Origin: an uncultured Faecalibaculum sp.
Lineage (GTDB): Bacteria; Bacillota_I; Bacilli_A; Erysipelotrichales; Erysipelotrichaceae
Length of the DNA stretch: 64,000 bases
Direction of reading: 5' to 3'
Assembly (NCBI RefSeq): GCF_910588395.1
Contig: NZ_CAJUPA010000003.1
Coordinates: forward strand, 40,325 to 104,324
Numbering within the stretch: position 1 is the first letter of the stretch; each line of letters opens with the position of its first letter. The notes under the pieces are model-generated. The model saw only the letters and a program-made list of their open reading frames with translations. It had not been told where the DNA came from and did not search any database. A program made the translations under genes and the position numbers. Shown here piece by piece: positions 34,082 to 41,824 of the stretch.

Positions 34082-34157
34082 TGGTGGAGCGTACGGGGTT
34101 TGAACCCGTGACCTCTAACATGCGAAGCTAGCGCTCTCCCAGCTGAGCTAACACCCC
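34082..34157 (-). tRNA. tRNA-Ala (anticodon CGC)
   Basis: The 76-nt cloverleaf on the minus strand starts GGGGTGT and ends with an encoded CCA. The anticodon stem CTAGC/GTTAG holds loop TTCGCAT with anticodon CGC. A G-U pair at the third acceptor position (G3:U70), the alanine identity element, is present. The T-loop reads GTTCGAA. Confidence 0.95.
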
Positions 34158-34307
34158 ATTACATTGGAAAGGATACCAAATCGGCGTTCAATAATCAAAC
34201 AAACCGATGAAAAACGTCACTTTCTGAAACCGGTTTCTGCTTCCGGCACTCTGCCCGGACAGTGGAAAGGTTCAGGTGCTACAATTGTAGACTGTCAGGA
34301 GATTGAT

Positions 34308-35594
34308 ATGAAAAACATACTGAATGGTTTGAAGGCTGCAGCTGCCAGATACAACAGCACAAGCCTGATTCTGCGGATACTCATCGGTCTTGTCATCGGT
34401 GTGATCCTTGCCCTGCTGCTGCCCGGATGGACCTGGATTGGAGAAATGGGCAATCTCTTCGTCGGCGCACTGAAAGCCGTGGCACCGGTCCTGGTCTTTG
34501 TCCTTGTCTCCAGTGCCCTTGCCCAGAACGGACAGAGCCTGGACAAACGGTTCGGCACGGTCATTGGCCTCTATATGCTGACCACATTCCTTGCCGCTGT
34601 GCTCGCCGTGGTGATGAGCTTCCTGTTCCCGCAGCAACTTGTGCTGGCGGATGCAGCCACAGCGGATACAGTCCCGCAGGGACTGGGAGAAGTCGTTCAT
34701 ACACTGCTCATGAACGTTGTTGCAAATCCGCTGGAAGCCGTGGCATCCGCCAACTACATCGGGATTCTGATGTGGGCGATCCTCTTCGGATTCGCGATGA
34801 AAGCCGTGGCATCCGATTCAGCCAGAGCCTTCATGGGAAATGTGGCTGATGCGGTGAGCATGATCGTCCGCTGGATCATCAATCTGGCTCCTTTCGGGAT
34901 CCTGGGCCTGATTTTCACTACAGTGACCACCAGCGGTCTGAGCATTTTCACCGACTATGGCAAGCTTCTTCTGCTGCTGGTTTCCACAATGCTGATCATG
35001 GCCCTGGTGGTTTCACCGCTGGTGATCTTCTGCTGTCTTCGTGTGAATCCCTATCCGCTGGTCCTGCGCTGCCTGCGGGAATCCGGAATACCGGCATTCT
35101 TTACCCGCAGTTCTGCAGCCAACATCCCGGTGAACATGGAGCTCTGTGACAAAATGGGACTGGACCGGAATTTCTATTCAGTATCCATTCCCCTTGGTTC
35201 CACCATCAACATGGACGGTGCAGCAATCACGATCACCATCATGACACTGGCTGCGGCTCACACGCTGGGTGTTGAAGTCTCCATTCCGGCTGCCATCATT
35301 CTTTCTGTTCTTTCTGCCCTGGCTGCCTGCGGGGCATCCGGCGTAGCCGGCGGAAGCCTGCTGCTCATCCCCATGGCCTGTTCGCTGTTTGGAATCAGCC
35401 AGGATGTGGCCATGCAGGTCGTGGCTGTGGGATTCATCATCGGTGTGGTTCAGGATTCTGTGGAAACGGCGCTGAACTCCGCAGGAGATGCAGCCTTTAC
35501 AGCCACTGCAGAGTTTATGCAGTGGAGACGGGAAGGCAAACCGCTGCCTGCCTTTCTGACCCGCAGACACAAGGCTTCCAAGGAACATAAGTAA
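34308..35594 (+). CDS. sstT: serine/threonine:Na+ symporter
   Basis: A 428-residue member of the dicarboxylate/amino acid:cation symporter family, of the SstT type. It shows SLILRILIGLVIGVILALLL, FVLVSSALAQ, the hairpin TRSSAANIPVNMELC, SIPLGSTINMDGAAITI and ALAACGASGVAGGSLLLIP, which match SstT rather than glutamate carriers. CAGGAGA precedes the ATG at 34308, and TACAAT (about 34280) is a likely -10. It has about eight membrane helices plus two re-entrant hairpins. It stands alone with its own terminator. Confidence 0.94.
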   Translation: MKNILNGLKAAAARYNSTSLILRILIGLVIGVILALLLPGWTWIGEMGNLFVGALKAVAPVLVFVLVSSALAQNGQSLDKRFGTVIGLYMLTTFLAAVLAVVMSFLFPQQLVLADAATADTVPQGLGEVVHTLLMNVVANPLEAVASANYIGILMWAILFGFAMKAVASDSARAFMGNVADAVSMIVRWIINLAPFGILGLIFTTVTTSGLSIFTDYGKLLLLLVSTMLIMALVVSPLVIFCCLRVNPYPLVLRCLRESGIPAFFTRSSAANIPVNMELCDKMGLDRNFYSVSIPLGSTINMDGAAITITIMTLAAAHTLGVEVSIPAAIILSVLSALAACGASGVAGGSLLLIPMACSLFGISQDVAMQVVAVGFIIGVVQDSVETALNSAGDAAFTATAEFMQWRREGKPLPAFLTRRHKASKEHK

Positions 35595-35615
35595 ACGGGA
35601 CAGATCTGTGCATGA

Positions 35616-35641
35616 CGTCTTCCATATGGAAGACGTTTTCT
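35616..35641 (+). terminator. sstT terminator
   Basis: CGTCTTCC (35616-35623), loop ATAT, GGAAGACG (35628-35635), then TTTTC. Confidence 0.85.
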
Positions 35642-35711
35642 GTTTGGATGGAGGATACAGAGTCAGGAAGTCTGTGGACTCCCGGACCGGTTTGTTTCTG
35701 CTGCCGGAAGA

Positions 35712-35742
35712 TAAAAAGAAAACCCTCCGATACCGAAGGGTT
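35712..35742 (-). terminator. terminator after tRNA-Arg(CCU)
   Basis: On the minus strand AACCCT and AGGGTT (35742-35721) form a stem with a ten-base loop, then TTCTTTTTAT. Confidence 0.75.
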
Positions 35743-35751
35743 TAAGGACAA

Positions 35752-35828
35752 TGGCGTCGTCAAGAGGATTCGAACCTCCGACCTGCCGCTTAGGAGGCGG
35801 CTGCTCTGTCCAGCTGAGCTATGACGAC
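35752..35828 (-). tRNA. tRNA-Arg (anticodon CCU)
   Basis: The 77-nt cloverleaf on the minus strand starts GTCGTCA and ends TGACGAC-G-CCA. The anticodon stem GCCGC/GCGGC encloses loop CTCCTAA with anticodon CCT, reading AGG. CCA is encoded. Confidence 0.95.
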
Positions 35829-35910
35829 ATACGGGGATATTATGGCATTTTGCGGCTGCTTTGGCAAGAAATGGCAACGGCAGCCAGCTGGATCAGCAGC
35901 CACAGACCGG

Positions 35911-35938
35911 AAAAAGAAAAAGGAGCTTTGCAGCTCCT
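35911..35938 (-). terminator. terminator after tRNA-Arg(CCG)
   Basis: On the minus strand AGGAGCT, loop GCAA, AGCTCCT (35938-35921) is followed by TTTTCTTTTT. Confidence 0.85.
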
Positions 35939-35948
35939 GACTGTTCAA

Positions 35949-36025
35949 TGGCGCGCTCGACAGGGCTCGAACCTGCGACCCTCAGAATCGGAATCTGATA
36001 CTCTATCCAGCTGAGCTACGAGCGC
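35949..36025 (-). tRNA. tRNA-Arg (anticodon CCG)
   Basis: The 77-nt cloverleaf on the minus strand starts GCGCTCG and ends CGAGCGC-G-CCA. The anticodon stem TCAGA/TCTGA encloses loop TTCCGAT with anticodon CCG, reading CGG. A CGG reader fits a fairly GC-rich genome. Confidence 0.95.
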
Positions 36026-36108
36026 AACAACACAGTTATTCTATCAATTCCACTCCCGGAATGCAAGTGTCTGATGACAATCAATGTTTTATCCACTGCA
36101 CTGCACAA

Positions 36109-36122
36109 TGAAAGCGATAACA
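36109..36122 (+). promoter_or_regulatory. catabolite-responsive element (cre) upstream of the EIIA gene
   Basis: TGAAAGCGATAACA matches the CcpA consensus TGWAANCGNTNWCA in every defined position. It lies 150 bases before the EIIA start, in the only intergenic space ahead of the beta-glucoside genes. Confidence 0.65.
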
Positions 36123-36271
36123 CGAATTAACAGGACGATTCTGAAGTTCCTTCGACCTTTTTCCTGAAAACAGAATGAAAAAATGTAATGTAACCGGGAG
36201 TAAGCGGCTTGCGATGCGGGTTTAACAGAGTTAAAATTTTGCCGAAAGTTGTGGAAAAGAGAGGTTTGATT

Positions 36272-36574
36272 ATGGATACATATCCAGATATGGTGAGTTT
36301 TTCTATCCTGAAGAACGCGCGTCAGGCAAAAGACCTGGCATACAAGGCATTGAAGAAGGCAAAGGACGGAGAACTGGAAGAAGCCAGACGCCTCCTTTCC
36401 ATCAGCGATGCCGCGTGCTCGGCTGCGCAGCAGGCGGAGTCTGAACTGCTGACCTTTGATATGACAGGTCGCGAACATGTTCGAGAACACTCCCGCGATC
36501 ACCTGATGTCGTCCATCCTGGCGACAGAGCTGGTGCACGAGATGGTCGAGAAGTATCATTCTGAAAACGACTGA
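36272..36574 (+). CDS. PTS lactose/cellobiose-type EIIA component
   Basis: A 100-residue three-helix protein of the PTS EIIA-Lac/Chb family, which passes phosphate from HPr to EIIB. It shows FSILKNARQAKDLAYKALKK, DAACSAAQQAESELLTF and the active-site region REHSRDHLMSSILATEL, where the phosphorylated histidine lies. AGAGAGG precedes the ATG at 36272. No EIIB or EIIC genes are adjacent, so the membrane component must be elsewhere. Its neighbour is a 6-phospho-beta-glucosidase, pointing to cellobiose or aryl-beta-glucosides as sugar. Confidence 0.9.
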   Translation: MDTYPDMVSFSILKNARQAKDLAYKALKKAKDGELEEARRLLSISDAACSAAQQAESELLTFDMTGREHVREHSRDHLMSSILATELVHEMVEKYHSEND

Positions 36575-36585
36575 AATCCGGAAAA

Positions 36586-36608
36586 AGGTGGCGCAGGCCG
36601 CTTTTTTT
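36586..36608 (+). terminator. terminator between the EIIA and GH1 genes
   Basis: GTGGC (36588-36592), loop GCAG, GCCGC (36597-36601), then seven T. It would reduce readthrough into the glucosidase gene. Confidence 0.6.
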
Positions 36609-36618
36609 CGTGGTTCAG

Positions 36619-36707
36619 TGACAGCGGATTCTGTCGCTTGCTGTCAGACCGGCCTGTTTTTTTTTGAGCGGGGAGTACTGTTGCGGATCACCAGTTGGTT
36701 TTACAAT
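36619..36707 (+). promoter_or_regulatory. leader of the 6-phospho-beta-glucosidase gene: second hairpin with T9 and a promoter
   Basis: TGACAGC (36619-36625) pairs with GCTGTCA (36640-36646), and nine T follow at 36657-36665, ten bases after the stem. Downstream are TTGCGG (36681-36686) and TACAAT (36702-36707), spacer 15 bp, a fair promoter for the gene at 36753. No clear LicT-type antiterminator sequence was recognised. Confidence 0.4.
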
Positions 36708-36752
36708 AGGGACAGAACACGCAGTAAACCGCATACAAGGGGGTACGAATAT

Positions 36753-38210
36753 ATGCAAAGATTTCCGGCAGGTTTTTTATGGGGAGCCTCCACTGCCGCC
36801 AACCAGTATGAAGGGGGCTGGAATGAAGGCGGACGGGGCATGGCACTCACCGATGTCATGACAGCCGGCCAGCGGGACCGCAGAATCACCTGGATCGACA
36901 AATTCGGCAGTCCGCATGCTTCTCAGGCCATTGGCTTCACACTTCCCGCAGACGCACAGTACGCAGTGCTGGAGGACTATGACTATCCCAACCATCAGGG
37001 AAGCGATTTTTATCATCACTGGCGGGAAGACATCGAACTGTTTGAACAGATGGGGTTCAGGGCTTTCCTGCTGACGATTTCCTGGTCGCGGCTGTTTCCC
37101 CACGGGATTGAAGATGAACCCAATCCCGATGGCATCGCGTTCTACCGGCAGATTTTTGAAGAACTGCGGCAGCGGGGAATCGAGCCCATGGTCACCCTGT
37201 GGCACGGAGACACACCGCTGTATCTGGAAGAAAAACTGGGTGGCTGGAGCAGCCGGGAAACGGTCCGCCTGTTCGTCAAATACGCAGAGACCTGTTTCCG
37301 GTCCTTCAGGGGACTCGTGAAATACTGGATGACGTTCTCCGAAATCAACAGCCTGATTGCCCAGATCGATCTGGATCCGGAAAAGTATTCACCGGAAATC
37401 TGGCAGGCTGCCTATCAGCAGACACATTTCATGCTGGTGGCCAGTGCCATGGCCGTGCAGATCGGACATGAAATCGATCCGGAAAACAGAATCGGCGGGA
37501 TCATCATGGCGGAAACAGTCTATTCCGCCAGCCCGGACCCGGTTGATGTGCAGACCATGCTGTCTTCCTGGGAGCGCAATGTGTATTACGCCGGAGATGT
37601 CATGGTCAAGGGCACCTACCCGCTGTTTGCGCCCAAACACTGGAAAGCGCACAAAATCGTGCTGGACATCACGGATGAGGAGCGGGAAATCCTGAAGAAC
37701 GGCACCATTGATTTCTACGCCTTCACGTACTACAACAGTCAGATCGCTGACCGGGAACACGGCAGGGAAGCAGGAGACAATCCCGCACTGAAAGAGGACA
37801 GCTGGGGAAATGTGTACGATCCTCAGGGACTGCGGATTTTCATGAATATCATTCACGACCGATACGGGCTCCCGGTATTTGTGGTGGAAAACGGTCTGGG
37901 AACCCAGGATGTCCTGGACGAGGAACGGATTCACGACCCCTACCGCATCAGATTCCTCAAGGAGCACATCAATCAGGTGGCCCTGGCGGTACAGGACGGA
38001 GTGCCTGTGCTGGGGTATCTCGTCTGGAGCGCTGCGGATCTTGTTTCCAACGCCACCGGAGAGCGCTCCAAGCGTTATGGCTTGATTCATGTGGACATGA
38101 AAGATGGCGGCAGACGGCGTCCCAAGGACAGTTTCTACTGGTACAGGGATGTCATTTCTTCCAACGGGGAAAAGCTGGAAGAAGATTCCGCGGAGGATTC
38201 CCCGGAGTAG
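36753..38210 (+). CDS. 6-phospho-beta-glucosidase (GH1)
   Basis: A 485-residue GH1 enzyme that hydrolyses 6-phospho-beta-glucosides delivered by a PTS. The N-terminus FPAGFLWGASTAANQYEGGW is typical, followed by HHWREDIELFEQMGFRAFLL, TISWSRLFP, the acid-base Glu in WMTFSEIN and the nucleophile Glu in FVVENGLG. The C-terminal LGYLVWSAADLVSNATGERS followed by KRYGLI and VDMKDGG carries the Ser/Lys/Tyr phosphate-binding set of the 6-phospho group. The ATG at 36753 behind AAGGGGG is used; the frame is open upstream but without a ribosome binding site. The last ~15 residues are acidic and extra. Confidence 0.93.
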   Translation: MQRFPAGFLWGASTAANQYEGGWNEGGRGMALTDVMTAGQRDRRITWIDKFGSPHASQAIGFTLPADAQYAVLEDYDYPNHQGSDFYHHWREDIELFEQMGFRAFLLTISWSRLFPHGIEDEPNPDGIAFYRQIFEELRQRGIEPMVTLWHGDTPLYLEEKLGGWSSRETVRLFVKYAETCFRSFRGLVKYWMTFSEINSLIAQIDLDPEKYSPEIWQAAYQQTHFMLVASAMAVQIGHEIDPENRIGGIIMAETVYSASPDPVDVQTMLSSWERNVYYAGDVMVKGTYPLFAPKHWKAHKIVLDITDEEREILKNGTIDFYAFTYYNSQIADREHGREAGDNPALKEDSWGNVYDPQGLRIFMNIIHDRYGLPVFVVENGLGTQDVLDEERIHDPYRIRFLKEHINQVALAVQDGVPVLGYLVWSAADLVSNATGERSKRYGLIHVDMKDGGRRRPKDSFYWYRDVISSNGEKLEEDSAEDSPE

Positions 38211-38333
38211 ACAGGGATATGCGAAAAACAGGCATACGTTCCTGCATGCGGGCTGACTTGCGAAAGCCGGCTGCCGGGACAGATGCCTGTTTTCTGTTTT
38301 TCTGCGTATTGTCTCTGAGTCTCCTTCAGCCGG

Positions 38334-39023
38334 TCATTCTCCCTGAGGGCTGCCATCCGGCTCGGGGACCGGCGCATTGCGGACCTGCACCGCTGCTGCT
38401 TCTTTGTACTCGCTCTGTTCCCAGTCCAGAAACTTCTGCCGCAGCTGTTGCTGCCGGTCTTTGCGGACCACCGGTTTTCCGTTTTCCACAAACACCAGTT
38501 CTCCGGCCGGATTCCGGCGGAAGTTCAGGTATACAGAAACTCCGTCCTGCTCGCACAGTGCCTCTCCCACGATCCGTTCAGGATCATCAATTCCCGGCTG
38601 TGCCTCCAGAAGAATCTGACGGTCCAGATTCAGCTGAGCCTGCAGACTGTCCTGCACAAACTGCAGACCGGCTTCATCCAGATGGACCGGTTCCCGGTTA
38701 TCCGGGGAAAAGGGTACGTAAATCAGCGGGTCGTTTTCGCTGGAAGCCAGAATGAAGCCGGCGGTTTCTGTCTGACGATGGTATGGAACGTCCCCGATAT
38801 AGAAAGTGTCCTGCACAGCCTGGTTGTAGGCGGAGATGATCCGCTCGATCTGGCGGTCCGAAACGGGAAACAGCTCCGGCTCTCCGGACTCGTTTTCCTC
38901 ATAGCGGACAGCAAATACCTGCTCTTCTTCCTGCAGAAGAAGAAACAGTTTCTGGTCCGGCGAGCGGAAGGTGAACAGAATGTCATATGGTCTGTTATCG
39001 ATGATGATTTGATTGTCCTGCAT
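38334..39023 (-). CDS. hypothetical acidic protein with DUF1292-like N-terminal part
   Basis: About 229 residues, strongly acidic. Residues 1-65 (QDNQIIIDNRPYDILFTFRS, KLFLLLQEEEQVFAVRYEEN, LFPVSDRQIERII) look like the small DUF1292 domain of Bacillota. A second partly similar beta-rich block follows (TETAGFILASSENDPLIYVP), and the C-terminus is charged and Gln-rich. No catalytic motif is seen. The ATG at 39023 has no ribosome binding site, but TATAGT lies only six bases upstream on the minus strand, suggesting a leaderless transcript; an ATG at 39065 is the alternative. It is divergent from the gene at 39133. Confidence 0.55.
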   Translation of the reverse strand: MQDNQIIIDNRPYDILFTFRSPDQKLFLLLQEEEQVFAVRYEENESGEPELFPVSDRQIERIISAYNQAVQDTFYIGDVPYHRQTETAGFILASSENDPLIYVPFSPDNREPVHLDEAGLQFVQDSLQAQLNLDRQILLEAQPGIDDPERIVGEALCEQDGVSVYLNFRRNPAGELVFVENGKPVVRKDRQQQLRQKFLDWEQSEYKEAAAVQVRNAPVPEPDGSPQGE

Positions 39024-39080
39024 GAGTTCACTATAGCAGTGGCCTTCTTTTCTGCATAGTTCCATGTTATATATACTTTT

Positions 39081-39097
39081 GACAGGACAAACCTGTC
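39081..39097. promoter_or_regulatory. inverted repeat in a divergent promoter region
   Basis: GACAGG-ACAAA-CCTGTC, six-base arms, overlaps a TTGACA (39079-39084) that could be the -35 of the gene at 39133. It lies between two divergent hypothetical genes and may be a shared operator. Confidence 0.4.
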
Positions 39098-39132
39098 TTC
39101 AGGAAATTGATTGTCATCAGGAGGTGGATCGC

Positions 39133-39615
39133 ATGAATCAAATCTCTGAAGTGATGAAAGATTTTTTGAAAGAGGAAGAGCTTGAAGTGTTCAGCTCCCG
39201 GATGCAGGAATTCGATTCCCTGCAGCCTGATGAGGAAGTTCTCGCTGTGATCAACCCGGTAGGTCTGGAAAATCTGTATATTCAGACCTGTTCCTCCGGT
39301 GCCATTCTATCCTTCGGCAACTGGAAACAGGAATACGGAACATCGCGGCAGGATCTGAAAGACCTGAAGTCGGATGTGGACAAAATCCTCAACAGCGAGA
39401 TGTATGTCTGGTCTGTTGTGGCCTCCAACAAGATGATGGTGGGTCTGGTGAGTCATGATGACATCCGCTATCTGGAGAATACAAACCAGATGGGCATGGA
39501 TTTCATGGCTGCTCCGCAGTTTCTGGAAAGCGTTGCCCGGGAACACGGAAGCCAGGACTTTCTGTTCTGGAACCCGGAGTCCTCGCGGCCGGAACCCAGA
39601 TATTTTCTCTGCTGA
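39133..39615 (+). CDS. hypothetical protein
   Basis: A 160-residue protein with no signal peptide or membrane segment. AGGAGGTGG eight bases before the ATG makes translation very likely. It begins with an acidic helical stretch (MNQISEVMKDFLKEEELEVF), followed by a beta-rich region containing VLAVINPVGLENLYIQTCSS, GAILSFGNWK and VASNKMMVGLVSHDDIRYLE. No family was recognised. It has its own terminator and stands divergent to the DUF1292-like gene. Confidence 0.6.
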   Translation: MNQISEVMKDFLKEEELEVFSSRMQEFDSLQPDEEVLAVINPVGLENLYIQTCSSGAILSFGNWKQEYGTSRQDLKDLKSDVDKILNSEMYVWSVVASNKMMVGLVSHDDIRYLENTNQMGMDFMAAPQFLESVAREHGSQDFLFWNPESSRPEPRYFLC

Positions 39616-39632
39616 ATACCTCAGCTCCCATG

Positions 39633-39659
39633 GCCGGTGATTCGACACCGGCTTTTTTT
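39633..39659 (+). terminator. terminator of the gene at 39133
   Basis: GCCGGTG (39633-39639) pairs with CACCGGC (39646-39652), loop of six, then seven T. Confidence 0.85.
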
Positions 39660-39690
39660 CTGCTGCATTCCGCCAGCCGGGGACCAGAAT

Positions 39691-39721
39691 AAAAAAGCAG
39701 AATCTCCTTTCGGAATTCTGC
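39691..39721 (-). terminator. terminator of the plsY-glycosyltransferase operon
   Basis: On the minus strand GCAGAAT and ATTCTGC (39721-39697) form the stem, followed by TTTTTTAT. Confidence 0.8.
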
Positions 39722-39737
39722 AGAATGGAATGCAGAA

Positions 39738-40859
39738 TCAGCGGGACCGGACAAGAGATTCACACAGAGAGGCTGTTTTCTGGGCTGCATTGCTCTGCAG
39801 CAGAGCCTGCGCCTGCTCCATCGGCTCCGGATCTGCCAGGACTTCCTCCAGAATCTGCGCCAGGTCCTTTTCCGGGTCCCTGGACCATCGGGCCATGTGA
39901 TGGGATTCGAAGAATCCGGCGTTGATGGTTTCCACTCCCGGTATGGGATGAACGAGAATCATCGGGATCTGGCTGACACAGGCTTCTGTGGTAGAAAGAC
40001 CGCCGGGTTTTGTGATCAGCACCTGACATGCCTGAAGATACAGAGGCATCTGATCTGTGGGTCCCAGCGCCCGGATCTGACCGGTTGTGTATTTGGCGTC
40101 TATGCGCGCCCGCATGCCGGCATTGGAACCGGCGAGGACCAGAAGCTGTACCTCCGGGTGCCGGTTCAGAACCGGAAGAAGCAGCTGGATCATTCCATCC
40201 AGCCCGAATCCCATGGATCCTCCTGAAAGCAGCACATGACGGAGGGAGGGGTCCAGCCCCAGGGCTTTGCAGGCATCAGGACGGCTGCGGCGGTTCTGGA
40301 ATGCTTCGCTGACAGGAATGCCATAGGGCAGGATTTTCCAGCGGGGCAGACCGGCTGCCTCGAAGCTCTTCATGATGTCCCGGTGGCCCACCACATAACA
40401 GTCTGCGGATACCTCCTGAGTGAAGGGAATGGAGGTGTAGTCGGTGGCGATATACACAACAGGGGGCAGCTTCATTCCCTGATTCTGCAGCATGGTCAGC
40501 ATTTCTCCCGCAAATACATGCGTGGTAATGATGATGTCCGGCTGGCTTTTCTGCAGATAGTCCCTCAGCTTCCGGGCTGATTTTCGCTGAAACAGATATA
40601 CCGGGGAATGATGCGGAAATCTCTCCTGCAGTTTCGTATACCACTCACCGGCTTTGTATACCACTCCAAACAGACGTGGGACCCGGCGAACGACTTCGAT
40701 GTACGTGCTGCCGACTTTGTCTGCCACTTCCTGTCCCTGCAGACTGTAAGGATCCAGAAGTATGGCATGGTGGCCTTTCCGGGACAGACAGGCCTGCACG
40801 GCTTTTGCCGCAGCATTGTGTCCGCCGCCTGTGGAGCAGGACAGAATCAGTGCTTCCAT
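39738..40859 (-). CDS. UgtP/MGDG-synthase-like diacylglycerol glycosyltransferase
   Basis: A 373-residue GT28/MurG-like enzyme. The N-terminal SCSTGGGHNAAAKAVQACL is the MGDG synthase/UgtP start. Then come VVYKAGEWYTKLQ, IITTHVFAGEMLT, YIATDYTSIPF, LSGGSMGFG and the nucleotide-sugar site LITKPGGLSTTEA with IPGVETINAGFF. These enzymes transfer glucose or galactose to diacylglycerol, making membrane glycolipids and lipoteichoic acid anchors. Its start overlaps the end of plsY by 13 bases, joining phospholipid and glycolipid synthesis in one operon. Which sugar is used, and whether it acts once or repeatedly, cannot be told. Confidence 0.88.
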   Translation of the reverse strand: MEALILSCSTGGGHNAAAKAVQACLSRKGHHAILLDPYSLQGQEVADKVGSTYIEVVRRVPRLFGVVYKAGEWYTKLQERFPHHSPVYLFQRKSARKLRDYLQKSQPDIIITTHVFAGEMLTMLQNQGMKLPPVVYIATDYTSIPFTQEVSADCYVVGHRDIMKSFEAAGLPRWKILPYGIPVSEAFQNRRSRPDACKALGLDPSLRHVLLSGGSMGFGLDGMIQLLLPVLNRHPEVQLLVLAGSNAGMRARIDAKYTTGQIRALGPTDQMPLYLQACQVLITKPGGLSTTEACVSQIPMILVHPIPGVETINAGFFESHHMARWSRDPEKDLAQILEEVLADPEPMEQAQALLQSNAAQKTASLCESLVRSR

Positions 40860-41461
40860 AACAGATGTACCTCCAGAGGTTCAGTTTCCCTGTACCGCAG
40901 GATCATTGTGAGCAGTTCACAGACAGACAGCAAAACGCAGCCTTCCTTCACCAGCGGCGCAAGACTGCCCAGGCAGACTGCAGCCAGAAAAGCGGCAAAC
41001 ACAATCAGTGTCCGGAAGTAGTGGGATTCCACCACCAGAATCACGGAGAAGAACAGAAAGCAGGCAGCCAGAAGCAGCACAGGTTTCCAGAGCGGGATCA
41101 GCCCCAGCAGGATGCCGAAGCTGACGGTGATCCCTTTGCCGCCGCGGAAATGCCGGAATACGGGATACAGAGTCCCCAGCAGCGGCGCAGCCATCATCAA
41201 AGGCAGCAGGGGATCGTTCATCCAGTCCGGGCAGACCCTGCGCCAGAGCAGCAGCGGTGCAGCTCCCTTGAGCAAATCGCCGCAGAGCGCAAACAGGCCC
41301 ACGGTAAACCCGCCTCTGGCAAAGGCATTGAACACCCCCGGGTTGCCGTCAGATGTGTCACGGGTGATATCCTGCACCCCGAACAGCCGGGCTGCGACTT
41401 GAGAATAAAATATGGAACCTGAGAGATAGCCCAGGATTGCAAAGACTGCGGTCTGATACAT
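40847..41461 (-). CDS. plsY: acyl-phosphate glycerol-3-phosphate acyltransferase
   Basis: A 204-residue membrane enzyme that makes lysophosphatidic acid from acyl phosphate and glycerol-3-phosphate. The PlsY motifs are present: GYLSGSIFYSQ, TSDGNPGVFNAFARGG and HFRGGKGITVSFG. Five membrane segments are expected. The first motif has GNPG rather than the usual GNxGATN, a modest variation. AAAGGAG lies just before the ATG at 41461; the longer frame to 41623 is not supported. It overlaps the glycosyltransferase gene downstream, so one transcript covers the entry step of phospholipid synthesis and glycolipid formation. Confidence 0.9.
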   Translation of the reverse strand: MYQTAVFAILGYLSGSIFYSQVAARLFGVQDITRDTSDGNPGVFNAFARGGFTVGLFALCGDLLKGAAPLLLWRRVCPDWMNDPLLPLMMAAPLLGTLYPVFRHFRGGKGITVSFGILLGLIPLWKPVLLLAACFLFFSVILVVESHYFRTLIVFAAFLAAVCLGSLAPLVKEGCVLLSVCELLTMILRYRETEPLEVHLLWKH

Positions 41462-41595
41462 GGGACTCCTTTCTGATGCAAAGTGACAGACATTCATGAA
41501 GGTCACACTTGTCACCTTATGATACCAGAGTGGCTGATCTGGCAGGACTGATACGATTTCCGGGAATCCGCAAAAACCGGAGAGGACAGAAAAAT

Positions 41596-41630
41596 GCAAA
41601 AAAAACAGGAATCGCTCTCGCAATCCCTGT
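41596..41630 (-). terminator. terminator after tRNA-Asn
   Basis: On the minus strand a stem starting ACAGGGATTGC and closing GCGATTCCTGT (41630-41605) is followed by eight T. Confidence 0.8.
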
Positions 41631-41642
41631 ACAGTTTCAAAA

Positions 41643-41718
41643 TGGCGCCTGAAACAAGACTCGAACTTGTGACCTGCCGGTTAACAGCCGGATGCTCTAC
41701 CGACTGAGCTATTCAGGC
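41643..41718 (-). tRNA. tRNA-Asn (anticodon GUU)
   Basis: The 76-nt cloverleaf on the minus strand starts GCCTGAA and ends TTCAGGC-G-CCA. The anticodon stem CCGGC/GCCGG holds loop TGTTAAC-type with anticodon GTT. CCA is encoded. Confidence 0.95.
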
Positions 41719-41824
41719 ATTTCCTCAACTGCTCTATTAGAATACCATCGACCTGGCGGAGTGTCAAATGTATTTCGTTGAAAAAATGAGAAATTCTCGG
41801 CATAATTGCCCTGAGGTGAATGTG

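Noticed and set aside
32457..34103. 548-codon plus-strand open frame opposite the uracil permease gene
   Set aside because: It is the antisense shadow of uraA and the end of its neighbours: Gln/His/Asp-rich, no ribosome binding site, no family features.
36619..36665. LicT/BglG-type antiterminator (RAT) in the glucosidase leader
   Set aside because: A hairpin and T9 are present, but the T-run starts ten bases after the stem and no RAT-like sequence overlaps it; no antiterminator gene is nearby.
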